From: Desarmillaria ectypa
Lineage: Eukaryota; Basidiomycota; Agaricomycetes; Agaricales; Physalacriaceae
Assembly (NCBI GenBank): GCA_030407005.1
Contig: JAUDYN010000005.1
Coordinates: forward strand, 1,364,001-1,428,000
DNA: 64,000 nt
Direction: 5' to 3'
In this document: positions 1 to 12,936 of the stretch, one piece after another
How the letters are laid out: each line of letters opens with the position of its first letter
Numbering within the stretch: position 1 is the stretch's first letter
Position numbers and translations under genes: made by a program
Notes under the pieces: model-generated
What the model saw: the letters and a program-made list of their open reading frames with translations, nothing else
Database searches by the model: none
What the model was told of the DNA's origin: nothing

Positions 1-1346
1 TTTATCAACTGAGGAGCGTGCCTGGAGCAAACCCTTGGTTTAGGAAAAACCCTTGTGCAGGAAGCACCACGTACTAAACGTTTTACATGTTTGTGTAAGC
101 GCAAAGATTTCCGATCTTCAACGTGCTCATCCTTTTTTTGGCGTTGTTCATAAGTTCTTCAATATCGCCAAGAAACTGCAGTCCAGAATTAATCAACGTA
201 CCGTATAGGAAAAGAGACTTACGCTTTCATCGAGCTGCAAGACTTGGCTCGCTTCGAGGATAGAGCTTGTGGCTTCCTTGAACGCCTCACATACACCTGA
301 ATTGGTACTTGCTGCTTCCAGCACTTTCTGTGCTTGGGTTAGAACCCTAAACCGGGCGGTGAATGGTTCAGCCCGATACCAAATACTATATAGTAGCTAT
401 CCCCTTACCTCTGGACTGAGCCAAAACTCTTGTCATCAACAAATCCGGTTGAAGGTACTTCTTGAGTGATAATACGACAGCAGCGGACTATCTCAGTTGA
501 CTGAAGGAGATTAGCTCGACTGGTATGTGCAACCGTTTGGCGATACCTTCGAAGGAAAGCGAGGAGAGGCATTCTTCACGGGCATGCAAGGGGTTCACAA
601 TAGAAACGACGGCTTTATTGACACCCTGTCATTACAAAATTTTATGGACCTCCTTCGTAAAGCTTTTTTTTTTTTGGTAAAGTCGACCCAGAGATCGAGA
701 TATAGCACGACGCCTGTTTCCTGTGAAAAGAGCGGAAGAAAGTGGCATTTCACCTGAAAGAGCTTCTGATCGTTTCAAAAACGTCAGAACATTCAGCTTC
801 CTCACCATACATAAAAGAAATCCGCATGCAGGACCAGAGACGAGGATGAGAGAGCAGCCGAGGATAATGAAGCAGACTCAGCATCGTGCTTCGTAACATT
901 GACGATGTCCTTTCCGACTCTTCACTTCTATTCTCACTTATCGGCGTCACTCCTGCACAACTTTTTGAAATGCGCTTCGGTGAGGTCTGGTATTCCACTA
1001 GCCATGCCCTTGTTATTTGCGTAGTCTTAGCTGCGATCACTGCCGCTTCACTGTGAGGGGTCGGTTTAGAGAGGATGGTGCACTTATCAAAGAGCGGAGT
1101 TGAGCTCCCCTCAGCTGCCATCTTCTGTGAAACAATCGAAATGTTGCCGTTATAAGGATATGTTATTCTCTGATGAGCAGCACTTAGTTCAATTGGTTGT
1201 CATCTGCAAGGTGTCGTAAGTGCGTTATGCGACAGGCAACAAGTTCTTGTTGGTCACTGGTGTGTTTTCCGAGTGGATGCTTGACTTAAAGAGTCCATGG
1301 TTCTTCGCTTCCTCTGAGTTGTTTCTACAGACTTGTCCTTGCCGCG
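1..1346. other. No recognisable gene
   Basis: Short open frames occur on both strands, but none shows a recognisable family, consistent splice sites or a compositional signature of coding sequence. A run of T residues lies near 665-676. The end of a gene lying left of the window cannot be excluded in the first few hundred bases. Confidence 0.4.
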
Positions 1347-2029
1347 ATGTCTCTTTACAATCACCTCACCGAGCTCAACAACACTTCTTTTCCTGCTACT
1401 GACGTGATTAAATCACTGATTGATATTCTAGCTCAGGAACTATGTGATTCCAACCTTCGACGAGGTTCTCATACCTTTTGCGTTTTTATCTTGAGGTCTC
1501 GAGACCTGTGCGACCATATCAATTTCCTCATCAAAAAATCCACCATCGAGGATGGCTGGATCAGCTATGATGAATATACTGCTATGATCGAACCTCTGGA
1601 AACGTATGCGTTGCTATCATTATCATTGAATCGTTCTGATAGGGCGCGTAGCCTTCTTTTATCTATTTCCGAGGATACAGACACCTCTTGTGTTGAAATC
1701 TTGACAGATACAGTCGAAGTAAGCGAGTGGATCGAGGGTGCAGTTTCATGGAGTGTTGACCGCTAGAAGGTCAAAGACTCCCTATCCTCTGTCCGTTCCG
1801 GGAAGGCCTTCCAAGTACGCGCACTTAGTAGTGGTGCCTCCCGTCTCTGCCACTCACGTATCCACAGTCACTGGCGCAAACCGTCACGTCGGAAGATATT
1901 GCACATGCAGCGAAGCATGACGATAATGTATCTATGGACAACCTGGTTCGAGCATTGGAACGCCGTCTAGGGGCAACCTGGAAGGCCAAGTTCTCTGCTG
2001 ATGGACACAAGCAGCTTGTTTTGATTTAG
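1347..2029 (+). CDS. Hypothetical protein, probably spliced
   Basis: I do not recognise this protein. A first coding stretch from the ATG at 1347 runs open to about 1736 and is rich in Leu, Ser, Asp and Glu (for example LLSISEDTDTSCVEILTD), as expected of a soluble helical protein. A second stretch from about 1869, after a candidate acceptor ending in CCACAG, reads SLAQTVTSEDIAHAAKHDD and ends at a TAG at 2027-2029. The intervening splice sites are uncertain and may include a further exon near 1768-1860. It could also be a decayed gene, because the neighbouring sequence is poor in coding signal. No function is proposed. Confidence 0.33.
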
Positions 2030-2491
2030 AAGGAATTACAAGTAATTCGGTCTAGGTTCCAGAGCTGCCAGTCGGACGTATGAAGTTTTACGTCTGCTTG
2101 TTGAGACGTCGCTATTGAAATCGGTTTTCGTCTTAGGAACTCATCGTTATCGCAATCAAGTCCGCTATTCTTATCAATGTTCTGACTGAGGTTACCATCA
2201 ATACGTCTGTGGCCCGGATTCGGGAGCGTTTTGGGTCCCTTGTAGTGATTTCCAAGGCACATGAGTATGTTCTATACTGCCATTACTCCTGAATCGGTTC
2301 TAATAAATTCGGATAGGCTAATTCAATATGTATCCGTCAATTTCAACCAATCACACCTATCTGAGATGCAGGGGAAGTATTCCAATCTCGTCCTCCTTCT
2401 CAGTGAAAGCCTCGGTGAAGGTATGTTGTCATGTCACAAGAATAATTGCGATTAACCAAAGCCCAGCGTAGACCTTCCCGAAGACTTTGGA

Positions 2492-3040
2492 ATGCCTGGG
2501 AGCTTTCTGGAGCTTCGGAAGCTCCCTGGTAAAATCAGGCCACCCTACTACCTCCAGACCCTGATCTTGGTACAGTATTGTAATGCTCTGATTAATCATT
2601 ACCGCGCGACGAAGCCGAAGTCATCACGAAAGCCTGTAGACGAGTCAGTGCACATTTTTCTCGTACTTCTATTTGCTACTAATGCGCCTATCAATTATAG
2701 CGCTCTTTCAGCTACTGTAACCGCTCTTCAAGGTGCCGCCAAGCTGGGAAGTCAGACCTCGAGTGGGTCAACCTTTGAATCCTTTTGGATCCATGCAGTC
2801 CAGCAAGGTCACGAACACCTATCAAACTGCAACAACCATAATCCAGTCCTCTTGCAGCTCTTACAAGGTTCGCCCTTTCTCACTTATTTTCACAATGTGG
2901 CCTTCATCGGTTATTTGCAGATCAAATTCGATGCCTCCCAGATGCACATTGCCAAAGAGAATGATACGAAACGATTACAGGCATGGAAAGACAGGATGAA
3001 GGTTTGCTACATTGACAAAACTCTTAACATCCTCAAATAA
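2492..3040 (+). CDS. Hypothetical open frame, 182 residues
   Basis: This is an uninterrupted frame from an ATG to a TAA with balanced amino-acid composition and hydrophobic stretches such as PPYYLQTLILVQYCNALINH and ESVHIFLVLLFATNAPIN. No domain is recognised. It lies 460 bp after the preceding hypothetical gene on the same strand, so it could be a downstream exon of that gene, a separate gene, or a remnant. Length alone makes it better than chance at this base composition, but splice sites and homology are not visible. Confidence 0.25.
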   Translation: MPGSFLELRKLPGKIRPPYYLQTLILVQYCNALINHYRATKPKSSRKPVDESVHIFLVLLFATNAPINYSALSATVTALQGAAKLGSQTSSGSTFESFWIHAVQQGHEHLSNCNNHNPVLLQLLQGSPFLTYFHNVAFIGYLQIKFDASQMHIAKENDTKRLQAWKDRMKVCYIDKTLNILK

Positions 3041-5193
3041 CTTTAGCTCCTACAGGCTAGGGACCGAAATGAAAGAAGAGCGCAAGTCAGTATCGTCGTC
3101 AAATTCAAGGATGCATCCAGAAGGACCCCGTCAGCTAAGTTTTCCGATCTCACAGGTCAGTCTTACACCCGTTTTTGCCAAACCATTTGTACTCATGTCG
3201 TTTGCTTAGTATCTTTACAATATATGTCTGTTCTTTATATGGTCGTATGTTTGGATTTTGAACCAATTGTTACCGTCCCATGTGCTGTTTCATCCAATCT
3301 TCGTCGCAGTCAACGCGTTGCGAGCAAGAAGAAATCGATGGAACGGGACAGGTTGGTAGGTAATACTCCACAGAACATGGGACTCCTCCAGTAGATGTTC
3401 GACGTTTTTGATCTGGTAAGCAAAAAAAGCTTTGTCTCGAAAGATCATACCACCACTTGCCATCCTTTATCGGGCAAGAGGTGACGGAAATAGGAAGCAG
3501 TAGGAAGATTGAAGGCAGGGTATGTGACAGCCGCAAGTGACGATGTAAGTATGAAGATCAAGCGACGAGACCATCGGCCGATTGAGAACATACTTCAGCT
3601 GGAGCTGGCTAATTAGAATAGATTGGAATAACGAGGTTGTAGGTTTACTAAACACTTCGGAACTTCCTTCGTAGCAAGATACTATTGAACGTATACTAAC
3701 TATACCAACTCCTTTGAAGGACTAGCTCTTAGCGTCAACCTTTAGGAACTTAGGAAACACCCTACACATAGGCAGAACTGCAAAGACAGTAGTTATTGTC
3801 ACGGTCACTTTTACTGCCTTTGTCTAGGAGATGCAAGCGAATACGACAACCTGCGCAAATAGGCACCATGCGCCTAGAATAAATGAAATGATCCCTAAGG
3901 AACGAGGATCAACTTTGATTTATATCAATTAATATTTTGAATGATACCGACAATGCCATCGTGTCCAGGTCCAAGTCTTCTTCATCCCATAGTAGACCAG
4001 GAGATCTAAGGATTCGTCGACGACGCCCACCCTCGCTTTGTCTGGATCTGCAGAGGCAATGTCCGGAAGGTCACCCAATTCGTCAATAAGAAGTAAAGAC
4101 GTGATGGTTGCGCTCGCATTCAATATGATGGCCCCGAACTACGTGATATAGACAATGGTAAGGGCACGAGGATTTGTGTCCTGCTTGAAATCGTCATCGC
4201 TTACAACGTCGTGTACGACTGAAAGTAGACCTGCAGCCACTGCAGCAAGCAGGCTTGTCTATCCAATGCATTCAGCGAATGCATTGTCTAGATATTGCGA
4301 CAGACATACAACGACAGCGGCGCTTGAACAAGCGGATTGCCACCCTTGCCGAGTGTATTCGACAAGTGAAGGGAGTTTATCTGCACAAAGGGATCAGCCG
4401 CCTTTCCGTTGTGTTGATTAATTATCCATTTGAACTCACAGCTTAGAACCCTCTGAGACATCGTATTAGGAGAGTCCTATGTGGAGGCGTACCGGTATAG
4501 TAGACTGATTGGCGTGCAGATAAGCAAAGGGGTCTTCAATGGCGGTCACCAAGAGCCATCACCTGGTGTGAAAATATGCGAATAGGAATCTGAGCCACTG
4601 ATGTCGAGGATTGAATGGTCGAGGGAGATTTATGACTTTGAAGAGTCACAGCCGTCCCTCGACGCCCTGGGGTTCGACGGAGAAATGTGTGAAGTCTGTG
4701 AAAATTACGGACATTATATAACAGGACTCAATAGGCGCCAAGGGTCGCAAACGCCATGGTACTATCACACGGAGGATTTGTGGCCCCAGACATCCACGAA
4801 AAAATACAACGTGTGTGGACTCAGAATCATAATACACGTCGAGCTTAAATGACAGAATTTCACAGAAGAAGACTGAACCAGATTTCTCCTGACAGAATAG
4901 ACGCCAGCCTGACGCGCCGTGAGAACCTGTGATAACGGAGAACGCTGCAAGACAGCAAATATCAGACGTATGAGCACCTGATCACAAAGCAAAGGGTAAG
5001 CGTGGTGTGAAATGTGAACGCTTGAACGGTGCCGGCGAACCAGAAGATCCGTTTGAACAGCGTTTGGATGCAATTTGGATGGGACATGTCCATTCAGGTT
5101 GAGAGAAAATCAACCGGGCCGCGGGCGAAGCAAACATGCGCCAACAAACGTTACGCGTCACTTTCACGCGCCACCTTCATCTAACTCACCGTC
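3041..5193. other. Intergenic stretch without recognisable gene
   Basis: Only short overlapping frames on both strands are present (for example 4601-4852 on plus and 4765-5073 on minus), without family signatures. The last 200 bp is the promoter and 5' leader of SEM1. Confidence 0.4.
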
Positions 5194-5634
5194 ATGTCTT
5201 CCTCTGCATCTACTTCCAAGCCTGTTGAACCCGAAAAGGAGAAGGATAAAGAGGAGGAAAAGACAGAGGAAAAGCCACAAGTTAACACACTTGGCCTGCT
5301 GGAGGAAGACGATGAATTTGAAGAGTTCGAGACAGCAGGTACGTCCAAGCATTCTGTTGCTCCGCTCGCTCTCGTCCGAACGCTTGTTATCGCAGATTGG
5401 GATGATTCCCAAACGGATATGGCGCATCTAAATGGAGCTGCTCCCGGTGCAGCAAAGTCTGGCGGTGACAAGCTCTGGGAAGATAATTGGGATGATGACG
5501 ATATTGAGGATGAATTCAGCGTGCAGTTGAGGTACGTGACTCGATGTGATATCAGCATAATCTTCATTAACACCAACTATAGAAATGAGCTGGCAAAGAC
5601 TGGAAAAAGTAGTGGGAACGATATGGAGCAATAG
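5194..5634 (+). CDS. SEM1: Sem1/Dss1, 26S proteasome lid subunit
   Basis: Sem1/Dss1 is a very small acidic, intrinsically disordered protein. It is a lid subunit of the 26S proteasome and also part of the TREX-2 mRNA export and BRCA2-type complexes. Three exons are read: 5194-5338, 5396-5531 and 5583-5634, with introns of 57 and 51 nt, giving 110 residues. The family hallmarks are present in order: an acidic box [12 protein letters not shown], then ADWDDSQTD across the first splice junction, then the tryptophan-acidic block [20 protein letters not shown], and a final helix starting NELAKTG. The N-terminal 35 residues are Ser/Lys/Glu-rich and not conserved. The start is the first ATG of the frame, just after a TCACCGTC leader. 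The next gene converges from the right. Confidence 0.95.
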   Translation: MSSSASTSKPVEPEKEKDKEEEKTEEKPQVNTLGLLEEDDEFEEFETAGTSKHSVAPLALVRTLVIADWDDSQTDMAHLNGAAPGAAKSGGDKLWEDNWDDDDIEDEFSVQLRYVTRCDISIIFINTNYRNELAKTGKSSGNDMEQ

Positions 5635-5796
5635 GCAACTCCACACCCTATCACACAATGTACAGTCACATTTTACGTGAAGCTTATTCGTTAACTTGGT
5701 CTTCCTGTTATTCATCCAACAATTATGGACTTGTCGTTAGTTACAGTCTGCAACAGTCGTAAAGTCATCACGAAGCAATGCGTTATAAAATCACGA

Positions 5797-8370
5797 TTAC
5801 ACCGGAACTTTCTTCTCGTCTTCTTCTGCGGTCTCTGACGAAATCTCGCTCTCAATTCCCAATCCCATATGTGAGGTGTCATAGCCCTTCGATTCCAAGT
5901 ATTGTCGAAACTAAATGATTGTCAAGTGACGCGCAAGCGACTGTTTCACCGCACTTACAGCAATGTCTTCCTTGACCATACCGTCATGGCTCAAAGGTTT
6001 GATGAAACAGAAAGTCACAATGGCACTCAAGATGGCAAGACCGCTACCAACCCAAAAAGGACCTGTGTTTCCTCTGGTCGTATCCTCTCCGCCGAACACT
6101 GCGACGCTCCATCAGTATTTGTCCAGATCATCAAGGATATGGATGTAACCATTAATCATAGGAGGGAATGCTGAATATCTTAGGTCAATGTTTGCCGACT
6201 GTAGAACAGCTTGGATCTCACCCCACGTGCCAACGAACGCGCCAACTTTACCAATAGCTGCAGCTATTCCGTAAAATTGTCCCCGAATAGCTGTAGGGCT
6301 CGACTTGCTAGCCAGGAGACCGATGTTGTTGCCGGGACCTGTCGTCGGCAACTTAGCAATCTCATCGTAGAAGCCTACAGTTCTTCTTACCAAGCTCTCC
6401 AAAACTCAAGAAGATGCCATAAACGACCTGACATGATCTGAATGAGTACGTGGCGGAAATATTGCGAGGAAACTCACGGCAAATGCAGCCACATGCGAGG
6501 TGAGCCTGAATGTCGATCAGCTATCAGTTATTCTATAAAGTTGACCTACTTCTCATAGCACCCACTCATGATGAACCCGATGATTGCCTGTGCTAGGAGT
6601 CCCACAATCTGCCGGCACGTTATATGTATATTGCGGTTACTCTGGGAACAAAACTTACCATGGTCCATTTTGGTCCCAGGAAGTCGACAACGAAGGCTCC
6701 AAGGATAGTTCCTGTTGTAGGTGAGTAACTTTGTACTTCTGGTCCACGCATGTCGCCTTACCTGGGAGGTAGAACAGACTGCCGCGAACGGTCAAATTTA
6801 CGGATGAATGAAGGAGAAGAATATGTACTTAATAACGACGTTCCATCCAAATACAATACTAAGCTTCTCGGACCCGCCAGTAATACTGGCATGCTGTCAG
6901 ACCGCCGATCACCCTTTAGACAACAGACACCTACTTGTTTACTACGGTGGAAGAATATAGTCCGAACTGTACGCTGGTTAGTCCAGCGGAAAACGAAGAC
7001 AACAGTTTGTTACTGACCGGATATCTGAAAAAGGGTAAGAAATCATTTGATGATCCAGAATAAATACAAAAGCTCACACAATGAAATCATATAGGAACCT
7101 AATAGGAGCTATTTAGTACGGAACGTGGTTATTGAAGAATTACGTACCAGGTGAACGAAATAGCGGCCAATGATACTCCATAGCGACGCAGGGCTAGCAT
7201 GTAAGGAATACGAACGCGCTTCATAGAATCTTTCTTATATCGCTCAGACTCATCCATCCGAAGACGCCAGATGAAAACGGCCAATGCAGGAACGACTCCG
7301 AGCCCCAAGGAGAGACGCCAAACAGTACGGAGGTGGTTTTCTCCGAAACTATCCCATCGTCACACTCAGCCGGAGAGAAACACACTCAAAGCCGGAAGGT
7401 GCTTACATCCAATACAACACCAAGACAACGAAGGCTGAAATCACGAAACCGATATCGATCATGGAATCTGCGCCAGCATCAGCCGGTGGCATGCTGCTTG
7501 AACAATGATCTCCTCACTGGTTGCCAAAGTAAACCACCGATGCTGAGCATTCTTGCTTATGGTGGATTCTTCAGAGTTCTCTGAAGCAGCCACAGATCCG
7601 CAAGGATACTCGGCGCCGATACCGATACCGAGAAGGAACCTGAATATACAGCTGTTGGACAAACTCGGTTGGACAAAATGGATATAAACTGACCGGCAGG
7701 CACAAAGCATACTTAGCATTCCATCGACGCTGTGATGAGTACCTGAAGATGCGGCAGACAAACCTGAGAAGAGCGCGACAATGCCTGTAGCCGTCATCTA
7801 AAAGCGGTAGTCTTAGTCGAGGTACGCAGGTCGGGTGGGTGTAAGGCGGACTGACCATGCCAAACTTGCGTCCAATTTTATCGGATAGATAGCCTGAAAA
7901 TATATTGATAAGATACAGTGAATTTGTTCGACGCACGACGCACCGAAGACGAGCATTCCAATGACTGTACCGGCAAAGGCCAAGCTACTCACGAGAGTGC
8001 TATAGTTCTTGGCCTTGATCACTTCGTTCCCGTAGATACGCTTCAGTACTACCGACATCCCTTGAGTACCTGTTATCTGACGGAATGGGGATGTACTAAC
8101 AAACGTTCACTGTCGTTTACAGTTAACGGTGGTTGAGTTCACTGGAGGGATATCTAGACTCACCACTTCCGATGACGTTATTGGCGTAACCTTCACATTC
8201 AACGACCAGTATCGTCAGTCAACATGACCCAAATATGATAGGACGTTCATACCATCGGAGAACAGCGCGGTTCCACACCTATGGAAGAAGTTTCAGGGCT
8301 TCATGGAGGAGCAAGACAAGACAAGCCGGACGTACGCGAAGATTAGGGAAACACTTTTCAGAGGTGCCAT
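5797..8370 (-). CDS. MFS permease, GIT1/glycerophosphoinositol-phosphate type
   Basis: This is a plasma-membrane major facilitator transporter of the phosphate/glycerophosphodiester permease group that includes yeast Git1. The gene has many exons with about 50 nt introns. The reading starts at ATG 8370 with [12 protein letters not shown], continues with [17 protein letters not shown], then the TM2-3 loop signature [12 protein letters not shown], then [16 protein letters not shown] and [10 protein letters not shown]. It ends with a last transmembrane segment [20 protein letters not shown] and the cytosolic tail [20 protein letters not shown], stopping at 5797-5799. The GxGxGAEYPxGS motif and the KGYDTSHMG tail are what place it in the Git1-like group rather than with sugar transporters. 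Substrate is inferred from family only. All exons examined stay open, so it looks intact. It shares a divergent intergenic region with the DUF6593 gene at 9075. Confidence 0.88.
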
Positions 8371-9074
8371 CTTAATCCTTGACTGTCTCGGGGGAGGGGA
8401 AAAGAAGGAAAGTCTTCAGAAGCATCGCAAGGGACGACTCTACTTTTGAATATTTGAATACTGATCCCTGATGATCAATGCATGTCCCATCAACGGGAGA
8501 TAATACTCTTCGGCGTTAGGTGTGCTTCTGCCTGGAGCGAACGTGCGTGCGGCGTCCTGCATCGGGATTCGTTTGAATCGAGAATATTCCACAGTCCACA
8601 CGACTCCAAGTTCCCAAAAACTTGTGTCCTTTAACAACGGGGACCATATAATAACCTGAGCTTTCCCCGTTTGTTATGGTGCATATCCAGCTCCCCTCAT
8701 GGCTTGAACAATTACCGACGTAACGCTTTCGGTTCCCTGTCCTGAGAGTTATACTCCGATACAAGTCAAAGTACTGGCATCCGTTAGCTTATGGCACGAG
8801 GACACGGCGTGCCATGTGCCACCATGGGTTCTGTGATGATAGCAATCTCGCGATCCAAGTGTAGAAATGCACAGGTGGCACATAATACGTACTGCGGACG
8901 AATCGTCAACGTTTTGAATGCAACCAAGCTTCAGAGTACGGAAGGATCATATGAATGTTGCTGTGTTAACTCTTTGAGATCAGGCTGTCAACGTCCCGTG
9001 GTCCCCTATGAAACGTTACTAACATACTATAAAGCTACAGCGTTCCTTGGTCTCTGGATGTCAGCTCTGTACCC
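8371..9074. promoter_or_regulatory. Divergent intergenic region, permease / DUF6593
   Basis: About 700 bp between two divergent starts. It holds the promoters of both genes. Overlapping minus-strand frames (8440-8637 and 8516-8764) have no recognisable domain and were not called as genes. Confidence 0.5.
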
Positions 9075-9786
9075 ATGTCACAAAACGCCTCTTTGATACT
9101 GACCCTACAACCCAACAATCCCTGCAACACTACCATCACTGACCAGGACGACGACGGCAAGATCATCTATGAAGTTTATACTCGATACGAACCTTCGACA
9201 ATAACATTTGTTAAAAATGCAGCCGGAGATGTCATAGCCTCATGGGAGTGGAGAGAGTTCCGGTCTGATATTATCACTCTCGGTGGAGCGAGTCCTACGC
9301 CTGTCAGCTCGTGGCTGAAGAAGAGCATCGTGCCTTTCAAAGAGTACGTGCCTTGGCATAAAACATGCCCTCCATTCATTTTCTACAGTACCGTCACGTT
9401 CGAAGCTCATACAGGGCATAAATACAAATGGAAGGGGAATGGACCAGGACTTTCTTTCGAAGTGAGTAATATTCATATTTGCCCTTTGTGTGCCAGAGGC
9501 TTATCTTGTTTCCTCCAAGCTCTATCGCGAGGATGATAAAGTACAGCCTATCTCCCGCTTCCAGAAACCGCGACGAACCGCAGACTCGACTTATATGCCG
9601 GCTCAGTTGATATTCGATGAACGCGGTGAAGAGATCAGGGATCTCGTCGTAATCTCCTTTCTTGTGCTAGAGAAGAGTCGAAGGGAAAGAGAGCATTCCA
9701 CTATGAATAGGGCGGATGTTTTGGCACAGCCAGCTTTGGGAGCCGTAGGATCGACAAACTACGTGCTCAGGAATGGAGGTACCTAA
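9075..9786 (+). CDS. DUF6593-domain protein
   Basis: Three exons (9075-9343, 9389-9461, 9520-9786; introns 45 and 58 nt) encode 202 residues. The product matches the small DUF6593 family common in Agaricomycetes, whose role is unknown. Visible family features are an N-terminal beta-rich stretch (LILTLQPNNPCNTTITDQDD), the core WEWREFRSDIITLGG, the SWLKKSIVPFK segment, and a short strand KYKWKGNGPGLSFELY that crosses the second junction. It ends with a strand DLVVISFLVLEKSRRERE. There is no signal peptide or membrane segment, so a cytosolic location is inferred. A decayed relative lies at 15450-16191 in the opposite orientation, on the other side of the phosphoketolase-acetate kinase pair. Confidence 0.8.
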
Positions 9787-9925
9787 TCATGCATCATGCG
9801 ATGGTAATGACGTATCAAGAGTTTTGAAGCTTATAACATTTAAATATCGAGTCTACTACATACATTGATTGGATATACATATGATACATATACATCAACT
9901 ACTAACATTATATGATGCCAGTGAT

Positions 9926-12900
9926 TCACTTGAAAGTTGGCACTTCGAAAATATCCGGGCGATCTAACAGAGTCATAAGCATTGCAAACAGAATAACCTA
10001 TGGTCCATACCTTGTCCATTAGCATAAATGTAATCTTTCTCTTTCTGCGCGAGGTGCTTGAAGTAACTCTCGGTCTCATGTGCTGTCACAGCGACCTTGG
10101 GGTTAGTGAGGGCACCTCCACGGACAGCAACTTGGGCAATGTGATAGCGAGATGTGCGATTAGAAAGCATCATCTACAGAATATACTCGGGATCCACTTC
10201 AAACCAAAAGCCAAAATCAAACTCACATCAAATGGCGAAGTCGTCGTGCCCTCTTCGTTGTATCCTTCGATTGTTACTCTGTCAAGTCTGGGTCGGCCAA
10301 ACAATAATCCCTTCAACTCGATGGGATATCCATGGTAGTTGAAGTGGATGGGCTTGTCCTCGGTGAACAAAGTATTGAAGGCGTTTTTAGACAATGCATG
10401 AGGGTGCAAGCCCGTGGCGGCCAGAATCATCAGATCAGTGACATTCACTACGCGTACGCGAAGATCAGGAGCATATTTGCGGAGGAGAGAGGCCGCTGCG
10501 ATAACTTCAAAGGTGACTTCGACGCCAATACCGACGAGAACGCTAAGGTTGAGACTGTTGAGTGAAGTGAAACGAGAAATAGCTAATACTGACGTACACG
10601 TCAGGGTCAACGCCATCATCAACGCTGGCGAACTTCCAGACCGAGGCGCCGGCGACACAGTGCTATTGAGTACGTATTTAGACATGAACTTGTACCTGGC
10701 ACTTGACATGAATAGAAGAACTTACCCGGTTGGCTTCTTCGGCTGAGAGCCAGACAGGTGTAGGCTGCTTGCTACCGACCATCAGGTTGACATAGTTCTT
10801 GGCCCTCAGGCAGTGGGAGACCGTGGACAAGAAGCAATTGGCATCAGGGGGAAGATATACACGGGCGGAGATAGACTTGAGATTGAGTACCGCTCCAATG
10901 AACGACGGGTTCTGATGTGAGAAGCCATTGTGCTCTTGCCTCGTCCATGTCGACGTCTCGAGATAGTTGATAGATCCCACATCTTGCCTCCAAGACGTCT
11001 CAGCAGCCTGGGAAAAATGGTTTGAAAAATACACAAGCAGGTAATGATGGATGCGACGCACCATCTTTGCGAACTTGGCGTATTGCACCATCATAGTGTG
11101 CACAATACCCAAGAAGGCTTCGTAACTCGGGAAAAGACCAGTTCGCCCAGTGAGTGTATATCCTTGGAGCATACCTTGGCAAGTGTGCTCGGACAGAATC
11201 TCGACGACTAGGCAGGCCATGAGAAGACGTAATCTAGTGCTGACAACACTAACCTCGACCGCCGCTTGCCCTGGAAGCGATATCCCATTGGAAATTACGA
11301 CCACTGTTCTCGAGAACAGCATCAAGTTTATTGGAGACAAGCTCATCCGGAGAGAATATCCTGAACGTGGAAGGATTCCTAGGGAGAGAAAGATGAAGTA
11401 TTGGCATAGGGTATTTTGAATCATCAACTTACTGATCGACAACCTCCTTTAAAAACCTTCCGACAGCCTTCATGCAACTTTCCTGCGATCCCTTCTCCAC
11501 GGCAAGATCACTCCACTTGGGAAGATCGAGTGGCACATATGCCTTGTAACTCTCCTTCTTCTGTCCGAGCTTCTTCTCTGAGTCTTTGGGAATAACGCCG
11601 AGGATCTCATCCACAGGGGCGCCTTCTGCAGTGAATAACTCCTCTGGCTTGTAGCTCTTCAACCATCTCTGTAGCGCCGCAAGTTCTTCCGCAGAGGTTT
11701 TAGCATTCGGCAATGGAACCTGGTGGGAGTGGAAGGACCCCTCTATAAGTTCACCGTGGAATGATTTGGGTCCAGCTAAACCCTTGGGTGTACGGAGGAT
11801 TATAACAGGCCAGCGAGGCTTGACGATCGGTTTACCGGTCCGAGCAGCCGTTTGAATCATCTTGATCTCTGCCAACGCCCACTCCATAGACGCAGCAAGA
11901 TCGTTGTCGATATTGTCAATATCGGAAATAATGCGCACTTGATAACCATACCCGCTGTTCCAACAAAGTCAGGATCAACTGAAAAACGACATGGAAAAGA
12001 GAACAGTACGTGAAAAGGGCGGTCATCTCCTTGTCATCCATCGTTCCATAGATGGTACGTTCCGAAATCTTGAAGCCATTAACGTGAACGATTGGGAGAA
12101 CAGCGCCAGACTCGGCGGGGTCGATGTACTTGAATCCGTGCCACGCTGTAGCAGTAGGGCCAGTCTCGGCTTCACCATCACCGACGATGCAGGCTACGAC
12201 TAGGTCTGGCTTATCCATGACTGCTCCAAAGGAAACACTAAGCGCGTATCCCAACTCCCCACCTTCATGGATAGCTCCTGGAGTTTCGGCATTGATGTGA
12301 CTAGAAAGGCGCCAGTCAGGGCATGAAATGGATGATGAAGAAAAGCTTGAAGTCACCTTGGGAATCCACCCGGAGCACTGAACTTTGAGATCAGCCCTCT
12401 AAGCCCTTTGTAATCTCGAGTATATTCCGGGAGAAAGACGCTCATAGAATCTTCGAGCCAGAGACAAGACAGAATAGCAGGAGCGCCGTGTCCTAATACA
12501 CGTCCCATGTGAGCAGTCAAGTACAAAAGCAGGTAGAAGTATTTCTGACCAGGACCAACAACATAAAGCGCCTCCAAGCCAGTCTTACGGATGATTCTAT
12601 TCAGATGTGCATACACCATTACAAGACCAGGACATGTTCCCCAGTGACCGAGGAGGCGAGGTTTGATATTATCATATGTGAGATCCTTCTCGCAGAGAAC
12701 ATTGCCCTTCAAGAAAATCATTGCTGTGAACAGGGATAAGCCATTGTCGCGACGCGTCGTGTTGGCTCACCTGCAGCAATATAGTCAGCTGCACGCCTGA
12801 ACTTTTGAACAGCTTTCAGTTCATCTGGAGGCAGGTAGTTACGGGTATTCAACTTGACGCTTAAGTCAAGGAATGAATCAGGGAGCTGCGAAGGGTCTGG

Positions 12901-12936
12901 CAAAGGATTGGGTTGAAACAAAACTTGGCCAGGCAT
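9926..12936 (-). CDS. XFP: Phosphoketolase (xylulose-5-P / fructose-6-P)
   Basis: This thiamine-diphosphate enzyme cleaves xylulose 5-phosphate or fructose 6-phosphate with inorganic phosphate to acetyl phosphate plus glyceraldehyde 3-phosphate or erythrose 4-phosphate. The gene has about ten exons, all in frame, for roughly 800 residues, the usual family length. Landmarks in order: start MPGQVLFQPNPLPDP; RLLGHWGTCPG in the PP domain; GHGAPAILSCLWLEDSMS; the ThDP/Mg motif GDGEAETGPTATAWHG; HVNGFKISERTIYGTMDD; then CQGMLQGYTLTGRTGLFPSY in the Pyr domain; and the C-terminal domain with FNYHGYPIELKGLLFGR, RTSRYHIAQVAVRGGA and the end RPDIFEVPTFK. The terminal exon follows a 49-52 nt intron after YANGQ. 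It is divergent from acetate kinase, which uses its acetyl phosphate product. Some exon edges are set by homology only. Confidence 0.95.

Noticed and set aside
5164..5576. Minus-strand frames of 87 and 131 residues over SEM1
   Set aside because: They mirror the acidic SEM1 exons, giving low-complexity Ser/Leu runs, and have no family signature.
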